This document shows, piece after piece, positions 1 through 7,305 of a stretch of DNA of 64,000 nt. Within the stretch, counting starts at the first letter, position 1; every line of letters begins with the position of its first letter. Source of the DNA: Desulfobacterales bacterium (GTDB taxonomy: Bacteria > Desulfobacterota > Desulfobacteria > Desulfobacterales > Desulfosalsimonadaceae); contig JAXHNP010000006.1 of assembly GCA_034520365.1 (NCBI GenBank), positions 1,171,001-1,235,000 of the forward strand. Direction: 5' to 3'. The position numbers were made by a program, and so were the translations under genes. The notes beneath the pieces are model-generated. The model was not told the origin of the DNA. It searched no databases and worked only from the letters and a program-made list of their open reading frames with translations.

Positions 1-30
1 ATGATCCGGGATTTTTTTGCCAAAGGCTGA
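1..30 (+). CDS. Possible 3' end of an upstream gene (partial)
   Basis: The first ten codons are open from base 1 and end at a TGA at 28-30. The next gene has its own ribosome binding site just downstream. The reading is too short to identify. It may be the C-terminus of a gene lying outside the window or chance. Confidence 0.25.
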   Translation: MIRDFFAKG

Positions 31-61
31 AGAAAATCTGTCCGGAGGAACGCTCTCACTC

Positions 62-628
62 ATGTCTGCATTTGACAACACAAAAGATCTTAAGGTGCCG
101 TTCAGCGGCGCTTACTGGGTATTTCCCGATTCGTTTCTGGCCGGATGCCACCCCTGCTTCTATGCCGCAGAGGATTGCGCCGAGCTTCTTTCCCGAATCG
201 TTGATCACGGCATCCGCCATTTTATAGATTTGACCGAAGCCGAAGAGTGGATTCCGGGCATGAGCGTATTGGCGGATTATTCCGCTAAGCTCACCGAAAT
301 ATCCGAGGTATTAAATTTAGAGATTCGGTATTCCCGGAAGCCCATCATCGACCGGTCCATACCCATGCGAAACGGCATGGTCCGGATTCTTGATCTCATT
401 GATGAGTCTATCGCAAACGGCCTCCCGGTCTATGTTCACTGTATGGGCGGCATCGGCAGAACGGGGACGGTGGTGGGCTGTTATCTGGCCCGGCACGGTT
501 ATGCCGCCGGCCATGATTTGATTGCCCGGATTGCGGAATTAAGGAACCAGATCGATTTTATCGACCTGCCGTCTCCGGAAAGCCGGCCGCAGGTTGAGAT
601 GGTCGTATCATGGCAAAAAGGCGAGTAA
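62..628 (+). CDS. Protein tyrosine / dual-specificity phosphatase family protein
   Basis: A 188-residue cytosolic protein with the cysteine phosphatase signature HCMGGIGRTG. Cys127 would be the nucleophile and Arg133 the phosphate-binding arginine (CX5R). Asp97, 30 residues earlier, is suitably placed as the general acid. The family hydrolyses phosphate monoesters on proteins or small molecules; the substrate here is unknown. I chose the ATG at 62 over an upstream TTG at 17 because a GGAGG lies at 44-48, although the 13-base spacing is long. There is no signal peptide. The stop lies 14 bases before cutA, so the two may be co-transcribed, but no functional link is evident. Confidence 0.8.
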   Translation: MSAFDNTKDLKVPFSGAYWVFPDSFLAGCHPCFYAAEDCAELLSRIVDHGIRHFIDLTEAEEWIPGMSVLADYSAKLTEISEVLNLEIRYSRKPIIDRSIPMRNGMVRILDLIDESIANGLPVYVHCMGGIGRTGTVVGCYLARHGYAAGHDLIARIAELRNQIDFIDLPSPESRPQVEMVVSWQKGE

Positions 629-642
629 AAAAGGAGGGTGTA

Positions 643-966
643 ATGGAAGCGATAAACATGGTTTATATGACCGCCGGCAGCAAGGACGAAGCCTTTGCCC
701 TGGGCAAGGAACTGGTGGCCAATAAACTGGCGGCCTGCGTAAATGTCATCGACAACATGCAGTCGATTTTTGAATGGGAGGGCGAAGTCCAGCATGATAC
801 AGAAGTCGTGCTGATCGCCAAAACCACTGCCGCCCGCACTCCGGAACTGATTGAAATGGTTCAGAACAAGCACAGCTACGACTGCCCCTGCGTGGTCTGC
901 CTGCCGGTCAGCAACGGCAATCCGGAATTCCTGGAGTGGATCGGCGAATCGGTAAGCCCGGCATAA
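643..966 (+). CDS. cutA: CutA1 divalent-cation tolerance family protein
   Basis: A 107-residue protein, the usual length for the trimeric, ferredoxin-like-fold CutA1 family. It shows the typical N-terminal strand with a YMTAGS-type segment, the LAACVNV segment near residue 35 and the C-terminal YLEWI-like end. CutA is linked to metal tolerance in E. coli, but its molecular role is unsettled. The start at 643 is fixed by a strong AAGGAGGG at about 630-637; an in-frame upstream start at 610 would overlap the phosphatase and lacks such a site. It is followed by a repeat-filled gap. Confidence 0.85.
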   Translation: MEAINMVYMTAGSKDEAFALGKELVANKLAACVNVIDNMQSIFEWEGEVQHDTEVVLIAKTTAARTPELIEMVQNKHSYDCPCVVCLPVSNGNPEFLEWIGESVSPA

Positions 967-987
967 AGGTGGGCGCATCCAGCCTTT

Positions 988-1134
988 TAAGTAACTTCAC
1001 GGATTTTAGGTTTTGGGTATTAGGTATTAGGTTAATGAAATCAAGAATTTATGGTCGGCACGGTGGCCGACCCTACGATGGATCGGGTTTTTCCCCATTC
1101 GTAGGGCGGGCCACCGTGCCCGCCTGAAAAATAG
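988..1134 (+). repeat. Derived copy of the short inverted-repeat element
   Basis: About 147 bases, nearly identical to 31004-31155. Both start with TAAGTAACTTCACGG and contain the internal arms GTCGGCACGGTGGCCGAC and GGGCGGGCCACCGTGCCCGCC, which pair into a long hairpin. The same internal arms occur in the intact elements at 58879-59025 and 62212-62363. This copy ends at AAAAATAG and lacks the right terminal inverted repeat, so it is a decayed member. The shared left flank suggests it spread as a larger block rather than by independent insertion. Confidence 0.7.
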
Positions 1135-1143
1135 TACGAATCA

Positions 1144-1177
1144 GTAGGGCGGATAAGCGACAGCGCATCCGCCAAAT
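1144..1177. repeat. 34-bp palindromic dispersed repeat
   Basis: This segment begins GTAGGGCGGATAAGCGA and ends GCGCATCCGCCAAAT. It recurs with two base changes at 58753-58786. The arms GGCGGAT and ATCCGCC pair. It resembles extragenic palindromic (REP-like) units. Confidence 0.65.
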
Positions 1178-1185
1178 GCCTTTGA

Positions 1186-1260
1186 GTTCACAGTTCACAG
1201 TTCACAGTTCACGGTTCACGGTTCACGGTTCACGGTTCACGGTTCACAGTTCACGGTTCA
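1186..1260 (+). repeat. Heptamer tandem array (GTTCACR)n
   Basis: About 10.7 head-to-tail copies of a 7-bp unit, GTTCACA or GTTCACG, with no spacers. Other 7-bp-unit tracts of different sequence occur at 31955-31994, 38150-38215, 47994-48080 and 58690-58746. The role is unknown. Confidence 0.9.
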
Positions 1261-1471
1261 ATGTTATACAAACCTCAGTGCCTCAGTGCCTTTTTTTACC
1301 AAAGCCACCAAAATTGATCTTGCCAAATTATGATGAAGATCCTATATTTAATGTTTTGAGCTTATGCTTATATCATTCATTTCATGTTTTTTATAAAAGA
1401 TCGACCTTTGGCGGCCCAACAGGATTTTCAGGAAGCCGTCAAGCGGTGTTTTTAAAAGGAGGAAGCAACTC

Positions 1472-3175
1472 ATGTCAATGAATACACTGATTATCGGTGC
1501 GGTTGCGGTCGGTTCCAAGGCGGCCTGCCGATTTAAGCGATTAAAACCGGATGCCAATGTCACCCTGATCGATGCGGATGAATATATTTCCTACGGGGGC
1601 TGCGGCATTCCGTATTATATTTCCGGGGATGTGAGCGATGAAAGTCAGCTGCGCTCCACCAGCTTCCACATGGTACGGGATGAAAAATTCTTTAAAGAAG
1701 ACAAAGGCGTTGATGCCATGCCCGGCACCCGGGCACTTAAAATTGACCGGGAGAACAAGACGGTCCGGATCCGCAAAAAGGACGGAACCGAATCGGACAT
1801 GCCCTACGACAAACTTGTTTTAGGCACCGGCACCCGTCCGAAGAATCTGAATCTTCCCGGCCAGGGCTTAAAGAACATATACCGGGTCGGCAATCTCCAT
1901 GACGCCATGCAGATAAAGGAGATGATCGTCTCCGGTCAGGCGGAAAAGGCGGTGGTGATCGGCGGCGGCTTTATCGGTCTGGAAATGGCGGAAGCCCTTT
2001 CAGATATGTGGGAGATTGAAACCTCGGTGGTGGAATACTGTGATCAGATCATGCCGGGATTTGTCAGCGGCAACATGGCCAAGATGGCCCAGAACCGGAT
2101 GGAAGATAACGGGGTCACCTTTTATCTGTCTGAATCCGTAGAAGCCATCGAAGGCGAGGAAAAGGTTGAAGCGGTTAAGACCAACAAGCGGACGCTTGAG
2201 GCGGATCTGGTGATTATGGCCGTTGGCATTGAGCCCAATACCGATCTGGCCAAAGATGCCGGGCTTGACGTGTCGCCCCAGGGATTTCTGGTGGTCAATG
2301 ACCGGCTCCAAACCTCGGACCCGGATATTTATGCAGGCGGCGACTGCGTGCAGATTCCGCATTTAATTACCGGAAAACCCGGGTTTTTCCCGCTGGGTTC
2401 CATGGCTAACCGCGAAGGACGCGTCATCGGTACTAACATGGCCGGGGGAGACAAGCGCTTTCAGGGCGGTGTCGGCAGTTTCGTGGTCAAGCTTTTTGAC
2501 GGCGCCCTGGCCGGAGCCGGAATTACCATTGAAACCGCCCTTAAAGAAGGCTTTGACGCGGGCAGCGTCCATGTGGCCCAGTTCGATCGCGCCCATTTTT
2601 ATCCGGAAAAAGAAATCATATACCTTGAGCTGGTATTCGATAAGCAGACCCGTCGCGTCCTGGGCATCCAGGGATTCGGCAGCGTGGAAAGCGGCATGTT
2701 CGCCCGGGTCAATGCCGTGGCGACCATCCTTCAATACAACCCCACGGTGGACGATATCAGTAATCTGGAATTGGCGTACTCTCCGCCGTTCGCCTCAGCC
2801 ATGGATATCGTCAATGCGGTGGGCAATGCGGCGGAAAACTTTATTGAGGGCCGATTCAAGCCGCTTAACCCGGATGAATTCACGGAATGCTGGCTGGATG
2901 ACGACAAAAACGGCTGCATGTTCCTGGACTGCCGGGCCAAGGCCGATGCTGAACCGTTTGAGGAGAAATACCCGGATGTCTGGAAGAGCATTCCCCATGA
3001 TGAACTGCGCCGGCGGATGGATGAGGTCCCTAAGGACAAGAAACTGATCCTGGTCTGCAATACCGGCGTGCGATCCTATGAAGCCCAGCTCGATCTGGCA
3101 TCCGAGGGTATCGAGGATACGGTGAGTGTCGCCCCCGGCATCGCCGGCCTCAAAGAGTGCGGCATGAAATTCTGA
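1472..3175 (+). CDS. CoA-disulfide reductase-type FAD oxidoreductase with C-terminal rhodanese domain
   Basis: A 567-residue protein of the pyridine nucleotide-disulfide oxidoreductase family fused to a rhodanese domain. The N-terminal FAD-binding segment reads GAVAVG where relatives usually have GGVAGG. Cys44, in YGGCGIPYY, matches the single redox-active cysteine of CoA-disulfide reductases. An NAD(P)H-binding GGGFIG motif lies near residue 165, and a dimerisation domain follows to about 450. The rhodanese domain (about 465-567) has Cys529 in the loop LVCNTGVRS. Family members reduce CoA disulfide, CoA persulfide or polysulfide with NAD(P)H, so a role in sulfane-sulfur handling is likely. 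The start has a strong AAAAGGAGGA. The exact substrate cannot be read from sequence. Confidence 0.85.
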   Translation: MSMNTLIIGAVAVGSKAACRFKRLKPDANVTLIDADEYISYGGCGIPYYISGDVSDESQLRSTSFHMVRDEKFFKEDKGVDAMPGTRALKIDRENKTVRIRKKDGTESDMPYDKLVLGTGTRPKNLNLPGQGLKNIYRVGNLHDAMQIKEMIVSGQAEKAVVIGGGFIGLEMAEALSDMWEIETSVVEYCDQIMPGFVSGNMAKMAQNRMEDNGVTFYLSESVEAIEGEEKVEAVKTNKRTLEADLVIMAVGIEPNTDLAKDAGLDVSPQGFLVVNDRLQTSDPDIYAGGDCVQIPHLITGKPGFFPLGSMANREGRVIGTNMAGGDKRFQGGVGSFVVKLFDGALAGAGITIETALKEGFDAGSVHVAQFDRAHFYPEKEIIYLELVFDKQTRRVLGIQGFGSVESGMFARVNAVATILQYNPTVDDISNLELAYSPPFASAMDIVNAVGNAAENFIEGRFKPLNPDEFTECWLDDDKNGCMFLDCRAKADAEPFEEKYPDVWKSIPHDELRRRMDEVPKDKKLILVCNTGVRSYEAQLDLASEGIEDTVSVAPGIAGLKECGMKF

Positions 3176-3178
3176 AAT

Positions 3179-3844
3179 TCAGGCGCCCGGCTTCTGGGCC
3201 AGCAGGCAGGCCCAGCCGTGAAAATGGGGCCGACCGTGGGAATGATCCGGCTCCACGGTTTCATGGTAGGTGATTACTGAAAAATCTTTAAAAACGGCTT
3301 TCAGTTCCTCTTTGGCAAAGTAATGGGCAATGCCCGCGGCGGTTTCGCTTACATCGAAGAGGACCTGATCATTCCCGCCGCGTTTTTTGAGCTTGTAGCC
3401 AGGATCGGACACGGTAAACACATTGGCATAAAGGATGCCTCCCGGTTTAAGCGCTGATTTGATGCCGTTTATGGCGCGCCGCCGCAGTTCGCCCTCCAGG
3501 TGGTCCAGAATGGTGGCGGCCACAATAATATCGGTCGAGGCCGGGGCCGGATCAACCTCGGCGATATCCGCCGTTTGCGCGATTATCGGCAGATTTTGCG
3601 CTTCAGCCATTTTTTCAAGCTTTTCAACGCCGGTGCGGGATCGGTCCACACCCAGCACGCGGCATCCCTTTTTTGCCAGATAAAGAGCGTAACGCCCCTC
3701 GCCGCAGCCCAGATCGATGGCTGTCTGTCCGGATAGGTCCTTGTTTTGAAAATACTCAGAAAATTCCGGCCGCACGTCCAGGCCATAGTAACAGCCCCTG
3801 CCGCTGTAAACCGAGTTGAATGTCTGCTTCCGCCTGGAATCCAT
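3179..3844 (-). CDS. Class I SAM-dependent methyltransferase
   Basis: A 221-residue protein with the SAM-binding motif IDLGCGEGRYAL (about residues 43-54), an acidic residue ending the second strand (VLGVDRS) and a motif IV-like DIIVAATILDH. The fold is that of small cytosolic type 11/12 methyltransferases; the substrate is unknown. The C-terminus is His-rich (HSHGRPHFHGW), which could bind metal but is not diagnostic. The start at 3844 is preceded by AGGGGA. A longer in-frame extension to 4012 would run into the neighbouring mobile element and is rejected. It converges on the CoA-disulfide reductase gene with a 3-base gap. Confidence 0.8.
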   Translation of the reverse strand: MDSRRKQTFNSVYSGRGCYYGLDVRPEFSEYFQNKDLSGQTAIDLGCGEGRYALYLAKKGCRVLGVDRSRTGVEKLEKMAEAQNLPIIAQTADIAEVDPAPASTDIIVAATILDHLEGELRRRAINGIKSALKPGGILYANVFTVSDPGYKLKKRGGNDQVLFDVSETAAGIAHYFAKEELKAVFKDFSVITYHETVEPDHSHGRPHFHGWACLLAQKPGA

Positions 3845-3997
3845 ATTTGATTTCCCCTGATCCTGTGTTATTAATCCCATTAATTTTGAGACATAACACA
3901 ATACGGCGCTTTTTGCTACCACGACTATTAAATACTCAGGGCTAATTTGTTCTGTATCCAAATCGAAATCGCTATCGGGATCGGGATCGAAAAAAAT

Positions 3998-4177
3998 ATG
4001 ACCCTTGGACACGAAAAACTGGACGTCTATCGCCTTTCAATAGGCTACGTTGCATGGGTTTACGAGAAGGCCGACAGCCTGAACGGAGTCCATCGGCCCG
4101 CCCGGGATCAATGGCTTCGGGCCAGATCCAAATCGAAATCGAAATCGCTATCGGGATCGGGATCGAAAAAAATATGA
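3998..4177 (+). pseudogene. Truncated 5' duplicate of the four-helix-bundle gene
   Basis: The first 42 codons repeat the start of the gene at 4174. The reading then runs into the hexamer repeat, translating as an Arg/Lys/Ser tail, and stops at 4177. The spacing between the two start codons is 176 bases, while the repeat starts are 170 apart, a difference of one 6-bp unit. At two positions (DVYRL, GVHRP) this fragment matches the copy at 52.9-53.4 kb better than its own neighbour, which suggests recombination between elements. Confidence 0.7.
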
Positions 4178-4626
4178 CCCTTGGACACGAAAAACTGGAC
4201 ATCTATCGCCTTTCAATAGGCTACGTTGCATGGGTTTACGAGAAGGCCGACAGCCTGAACGGAGTTTATCGGCCCGCCCGGGATCAATGGCTTCGGGCCA
4301 GCCAGTCGATACCGCTCAATATCGCCGAAGGTAATGGCAAGACCGCGGAAGCCGACCGAAGGCGTTATTTCGAAATCGTTCGTGGCTCCGCGTTTGAGTG
4401 CGCGGCGATTCAAGATGTGCTGGTTGTCGGCAAGGCGCTGGACAAGATGGAAAGCCGGAACCGCAAGGATGAACTCGACCGTATGGCCGCGATGCTCAGC
4501 CGTCTCGGCGGAAGAGGATACCAAGTTCGAGAGGATCAGGAAGTCTACAGCATCGATTTCGATCCCGATAGCGATTTCGATCCCGATTTCGATCCCGATA
4601 GCGCAGAAAACGAATCCCAACCTTAG
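4174..4626 (+). CDS. Four-helix-bundle protein (23S rRNA intervening-sequence / S23 family)
   Basis: A 150-residue protein. Residues 1-125 show the pattern of the four-helix-bundle family (TIGR02436-like): an N-terminal MTLGHEKLDIYRLS, then SIPLNIAEGNGK near residue 45 and the RRRYFEIVRGSAFE helix near 63-76. Relatives are encoded in intervening sequences of some 23S rRNA genes and as stand-alone genes of unknown function; the diversity-generating-retroelement protein Avd has a related fold. The last 20 or so residues are an acidic Asp-Phe-Asp-Pro repeat encoded by the element's hexamer repeats. It lies inside the element with terminal inverted repeats. There is no clear SD before ATG 4174. 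Confidence 0.75.
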   Translation: MTLGHEKLDIYRLSIGYVAWVYEKADSLNGVYRPARDQWLRASQSIPLNIAEGNGKTAEADRRRYFEIVRGSAFECAAIQDVLVVGKALDKMESRNRKDELDRMAAMLSRLGGRGYQVREDQEVYSIDFDPDSDFDPDFDPDSAENESQP

Positions 4627-4758
4627 CGTTAACAGGACCGGGGGTATGAATTTTGCGGTTAGAACAAATTAGCCGTGATTAAATACTCATTGATATTGAC
4701 TTAGAAAAAGCAATTGGTTATGGAGGACACATTTAACAGCCATTGAATTCGAGGTCTT

Positions 4759-5577
4759 ATGATACAATATCTGCCCGTTATGATGAAGGCTGCGGTATCA
4801 GCCGGCATTGCGGCCCTGGACGTCTATAACAAGGATTTTTCAGTGATCGAGAAATCGGATCACTCGCCGCTCACCTTGGCGGACACCCGGGCCCACGAAA
4901 TTATCAGCCAGGCCCTGGAGCCAACCGATATCCCGGTTTTAAGCGAAGAAGGAAAAGACATCGCCTATAAAGACCGGAAGGACTGGGAGCGGCTCTGGAT
5001 TGTTGATCCCCTGGACGGGACCAAGGAGTTTGTTAAAAGAAACGGGGAGTTTACCATCAATATCGCCCTGGTGGAAAACCATATGGCCGTAATGGGCGTT
5101 ATCTATGTGCCGGTTTTATCCCTTTTGTATTTCGGCGTATTTGGCCGGGGCGCATATCGGGTGAAGATCGAGACGCCGGAAGCCGTCAAAACCGATACGG
5201 ATGTGGACCGCCTGATTGAAACGGCAGCACGGCTTGAGGTGGAAATTGACCCCGCCGGGACGTATAAAATCGTCGGCAGCCGCTCGCACCTGACCCCTGA
5301 GGTGGAGGCCTTTGTGGAGGAGAAGAAGCGGATTCACGGGGATGTGGCGTTTGTCTCCGCCGGCAGCTCTCTCAAATTCTGCCAGATCGCGGAAGGCAAG
5401 GCGGATATTTATCCCCGGCTCGGGCCCACCATGGAATGGGACACCGCAGCCGGCCAGGTGATCGCGGAAACCGCCGGCGCCCGGATCTATCGTCATGATA
5501 CGGGAGAGCCTTTGCGGTATAATAAGGAAGATTTGAAAAACCCATGGTTTATTGTAAGCAACGGACGCGATGAATAA
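4759..5577 (+). CDS. cysQ: 3'(2'),5'-bisphosphate nucleotidase CysQ
   Basis: A 272-residue member of the inositol monophosphatase family. It has the metal-binding motif VDPLDGTKEF (about residues 82-91), an upstream LSEEGKD glutamate and the C-terminal EWDTAAGQ motif. The TKEF variant is typical of CysQ, which removes the 3' phosphate from PAP or PAPS. It is cytosolic or membrane-peripheral. Only 14 bases separate it from the ATP sulfurylase/APS kinase gene, so the two probably form an operon that makes PAPS and recycles the inhibitory PAP left by sulfotransferases. A GAGGT SD precedes the start. Confidence 0.88.
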   Translation: MIQYLPVMMKAAVSAGIAALDVYNKDFSVIEKSDHSPLTLADTRAHEIISQALEPTDIPVLSEEGKDIAYKDRKDWERLWIVDPLDGTKEFVKRNGEFTINIALVENHMAVMGVIYVPVLSLLYFGVFGRGAYRVKIETPEAVKTDTDVDRLIETAARLEVEIDPAGTYKIVGSRSHLTPEVEAFVEEKKRIHGDVAFVSAGSSLKFCQIAEGKADIYPRLGPTMEWDTAAGQVIAETAGARIYRHDTGEPLRYNKEDLKNPWFIVSNGRDE

Positions 5578-5591
5578 AGAGAAATTTCCCT

Positions 5592-7304
5592 ATGAGTGAT
5601 ACCATTTACGATGCACACGGCGGCAGTCTGGTGGATTTGCGGGTTGATGAGGAGCGGGCCGAGCTTCTCAAGGAAATCGCCCAGGATCTGCCGGATGTTA
5701 GTTTAAACGACCGTCAGCTATGCGACCTGGAGCTGCTGGCCATCGGCGGCTTCTCTCCGCTTGAAGGATTCATGGTGCGGGCCGATTACGAGTCGGTCCT
5801 TGACCGGATGCGGCTTCAGGATCAGACCTTGTGGCCGATGCCCATCTGCCTGGATGTCAGCGAATCCATCGCCTCCAATTTGGAGGCCGGCCAATCTGTT
5901 GCCCTGCGTGATCCGGAGGGCTTTATGCTGGCTGTGATGCATGTGGAGGACATCTGGCCGGTGGATCGGAAAAAGGAAGCTGACCGAATTTTTGAAACCC
6001 GGGATCCCTCCCACCCGGGCGTTGCCTATCTGTTTAGCAAAGCCGGGGACTATTACCTGGGCGGGCGCCTGGAGGTGGTGAGTCTCCCGCTTCATTTTGA
6101 TTTCAAGCAGCTCCGCATGCCGCCCACCGAGGTTCGGCATTTTTTTGCCAAGCTCGGATGGCAGCGGGTGGTGGGCTTCCAGACCCGAAACCCACTGCAC
6201 CGGCCCCAGTTCGAGATGACCACCAAGGCCATGCGTCAGGCCCGGGCCAATCTGCTGCTGCTTCCGGTGGTGGGCATGACGCGGCCCGGCGATTTTGATC
6301 ATTACACACGGGTGCGCTGCTACCGGGCGGTGGCCAATCATTATCCCCCGGACTCCCATGTCTTGTCTCTGCTTCCGCTCGCCATGCGGCTTTCCGGTCC
6401 GCGGGATGCGGTTTTAGACAGCATTATTGCCAGAAATTACGGGTGCACGCATTTTATTGTCGGCCATGACCATGCCAGCCCGGGGCCGGACAAAAACGGC
6501 AACCCTTTTTATGAATGTGACCGCGCCAGGTGCGTGGCCACGGAATTCAGTGAAGAAATCGGGGTGGAAATCATTCCGTTTGAAGAAATGGTCTATCTTC
6601 CCTTCGAGGACGAATACCGGTCCGTGGATCGCGTGCCCGAGGGCAGCCAGAGGATTTCCTTAAACGGCACGGATATCCGCAAAAGAATCCGGGAAGGCCG
6701 GCGGATTCCGGAATGGGCCACATTCCCGGAGGTGATCACCGAGCTGCAGAAGGCCTATCCCCCGCCGCGGCGCCAGGGGTTTACCGTGTTTTTAACCGGA
6801 CTGTCCGGTGCCGGCAAATCGACCATTGCCAAAGTGATTTACTCCAAATTTTTAGAAATCGGGGATCGGCCGGTAACCCTCTTGGACGGCGATATCGTGC
6901 GCCGCAATCTCTCCAGCGAGCTCTCCTTCAGCAAAGAGCACCGGGATATAAACGTTCTGCGCATCGGGTTTGTGGCCAGCGAAATCACCAAGAACCGGGG
7001 CATCGCCATTTGCGCGCCCATCGCCCCCTACCAGTATACCCGGGATGAAATCCGGCGGGTAATCGAGGAATACGGCGGGTTCATCGAGGTGCATGTGTCC
7101 ACCCCCATCGAGGAATGCGAGAAGCGGGATCGCAAAGGGATGTATGCCAAGGCCCGGGCCGGCCTGATCAAGGGATTTACCGGGGTGGATGACCCCTATG
7201 AAACCCCGGCGCTTCCGGAAATCCGGGTGGATACCACGGATATGACGCCGGTTGAGGCGGCACAGGAAATTCTGCTCTTTTTGGGAAAGAAAGGCTATAT
7301 TTAG
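5592..7304 (+). CDS. Bifunctional sulfate adenylyltransferase / adenylylsulfate kinase
   Basis: A 570-residue fusion. Residues 1-390 are ATP sulfurylase: QTRNPLHR near 196-203 is the QXRNP/HXXH nucleotide-binding motif and GHDHASPG lies near 295. Residues 398-570 are APS kinase, with Walker A GLSGAGKST at 403-411 and the conserved FSKEHR segment near 451. Together the domains convert sulfate and 2 ATP to PAPS. Sulfate reducers use a separate ATP sulfurylase for respiration and have no need of PAPS for it, so the kinase half and the neighbouring CysQ and UDP-sugar dehydrogenase point to sulfation, most likely of a surface glycan. No sulfotransferase is in the window. Confidence 0.9.
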   Translation: MSDTIYDAHGGSLVDLRVDEERAELLKEIAQDLPDVSLNDRQLCDLELLAIGGFSPLEGFMVRADYESVLDRMRLQDQTLWPMPICLDVSESIASNLEAGQSVALRDPEGFMLAVMHVEDIWPVDRKKEADRIFETRDPSHPGVAYLFSKAGDYYLGGRLEVVSLPLHFDFKQLRMPPTEVRHFFAKLGWQRVVGFQTRNPLHRPQFEMTTKAMRQARANLLLLPVVGMTRPGDFDHYTRVRCYRAVANHYPPDSHVLSLLPLAMRLSGPRDAVLDSIIARNYGCTHFIVGHDHASPGPDKNGNPFYECDRARCVATEFSEEIGVEIIPFEEMVYLPFEDEYRSVDRVPEGSQRISLNGTDIRKRIREGRRIPEWATFPEVITELQKAYPPPRRQGFTVFLTGLSGAGKSTIAKVIYSKFLEIGDRPVTLLDGDIVRRNLSSELSFSKEHRDINVLRIGFVASEITKNRGIAICAPIAPYQYTRDEIRRVIEEYGGFIEVHVSTPIEECEKRDRKGMYAKARAGLIKGFTGVDDPYETPALPEIRVDTTDMTPVEAAQEILLFLGKKGYI

Positions 7305-7305
7305 T

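Larger units (their letters stand above)
967..1471. other. Repeat-rich intergenic region
   Basis: No gene is supported in these 505 bases. The region holds a derived copy of the short inverted-repeat element (988-1134), a 34-bp palindromic repeat (1144-1177) and a heptamer array (1186-1260). The last 210 bases are A/T-rich and presumably contain the promoter of the downstream oxidoreductase, whose SD (AAAAGGAGGA) ends about 8 bases before its ATG. Confidence 0.75.
3937..4677 (+). mobile_element. 741-bp inverted-repeat element carrying a four-helix-bundle gene (copy 1)
   Basis: The ends are CAGGGCTAATTTGTTCT (3937-3953) and the complement of CACGGCTAATTTGTTCT (4661-4677), matching at 16 of 17 positions. 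The element is flanked by a perfect 10-bp direct repeat ATTAAATACT (3927-3936 and 4678-4687), as expected for a target-site duplication. Inside, hexamer repeats (GATCGG, AATCGA) precede the gene at 3955-3995 and 4126-4172. Their complement makes up the 3' end of the gene (about 4550-4605). A tandem duplication of about 170-176 bp has doubled the 5' part. No transposase is present. A closely related 576-bp element lies inverted at 52855-53430. Confidence 0.85.

Noticed and set aside
1186..1260. Regular short repeats that could suggest a CRISPR array
   Set aside because: The unit is 7 bp, head to tail, with no spacers and no cas genes nearby.
3845..4012. N-terminal extension of the methyltransferase to 4012
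   Set aside because: The extra codons run into the mobile element; the ATG at 3844 has its own SD.
3937..4677. Four-helix-bundle protein as the Avd part of a diversity-generating retroelement
   Set aside because: No reverse transcriptase and no template/variable repeat pair are present; the flanking repeats are hexamer units and terminal inverted repeats.
3937..4677. An intervening sequence inside a 23S rRNA gene
   Set aside because: The flanks are a methyltransferase gene and cysQ with an exact 10-bp duplication; no rRNA sequence is present.
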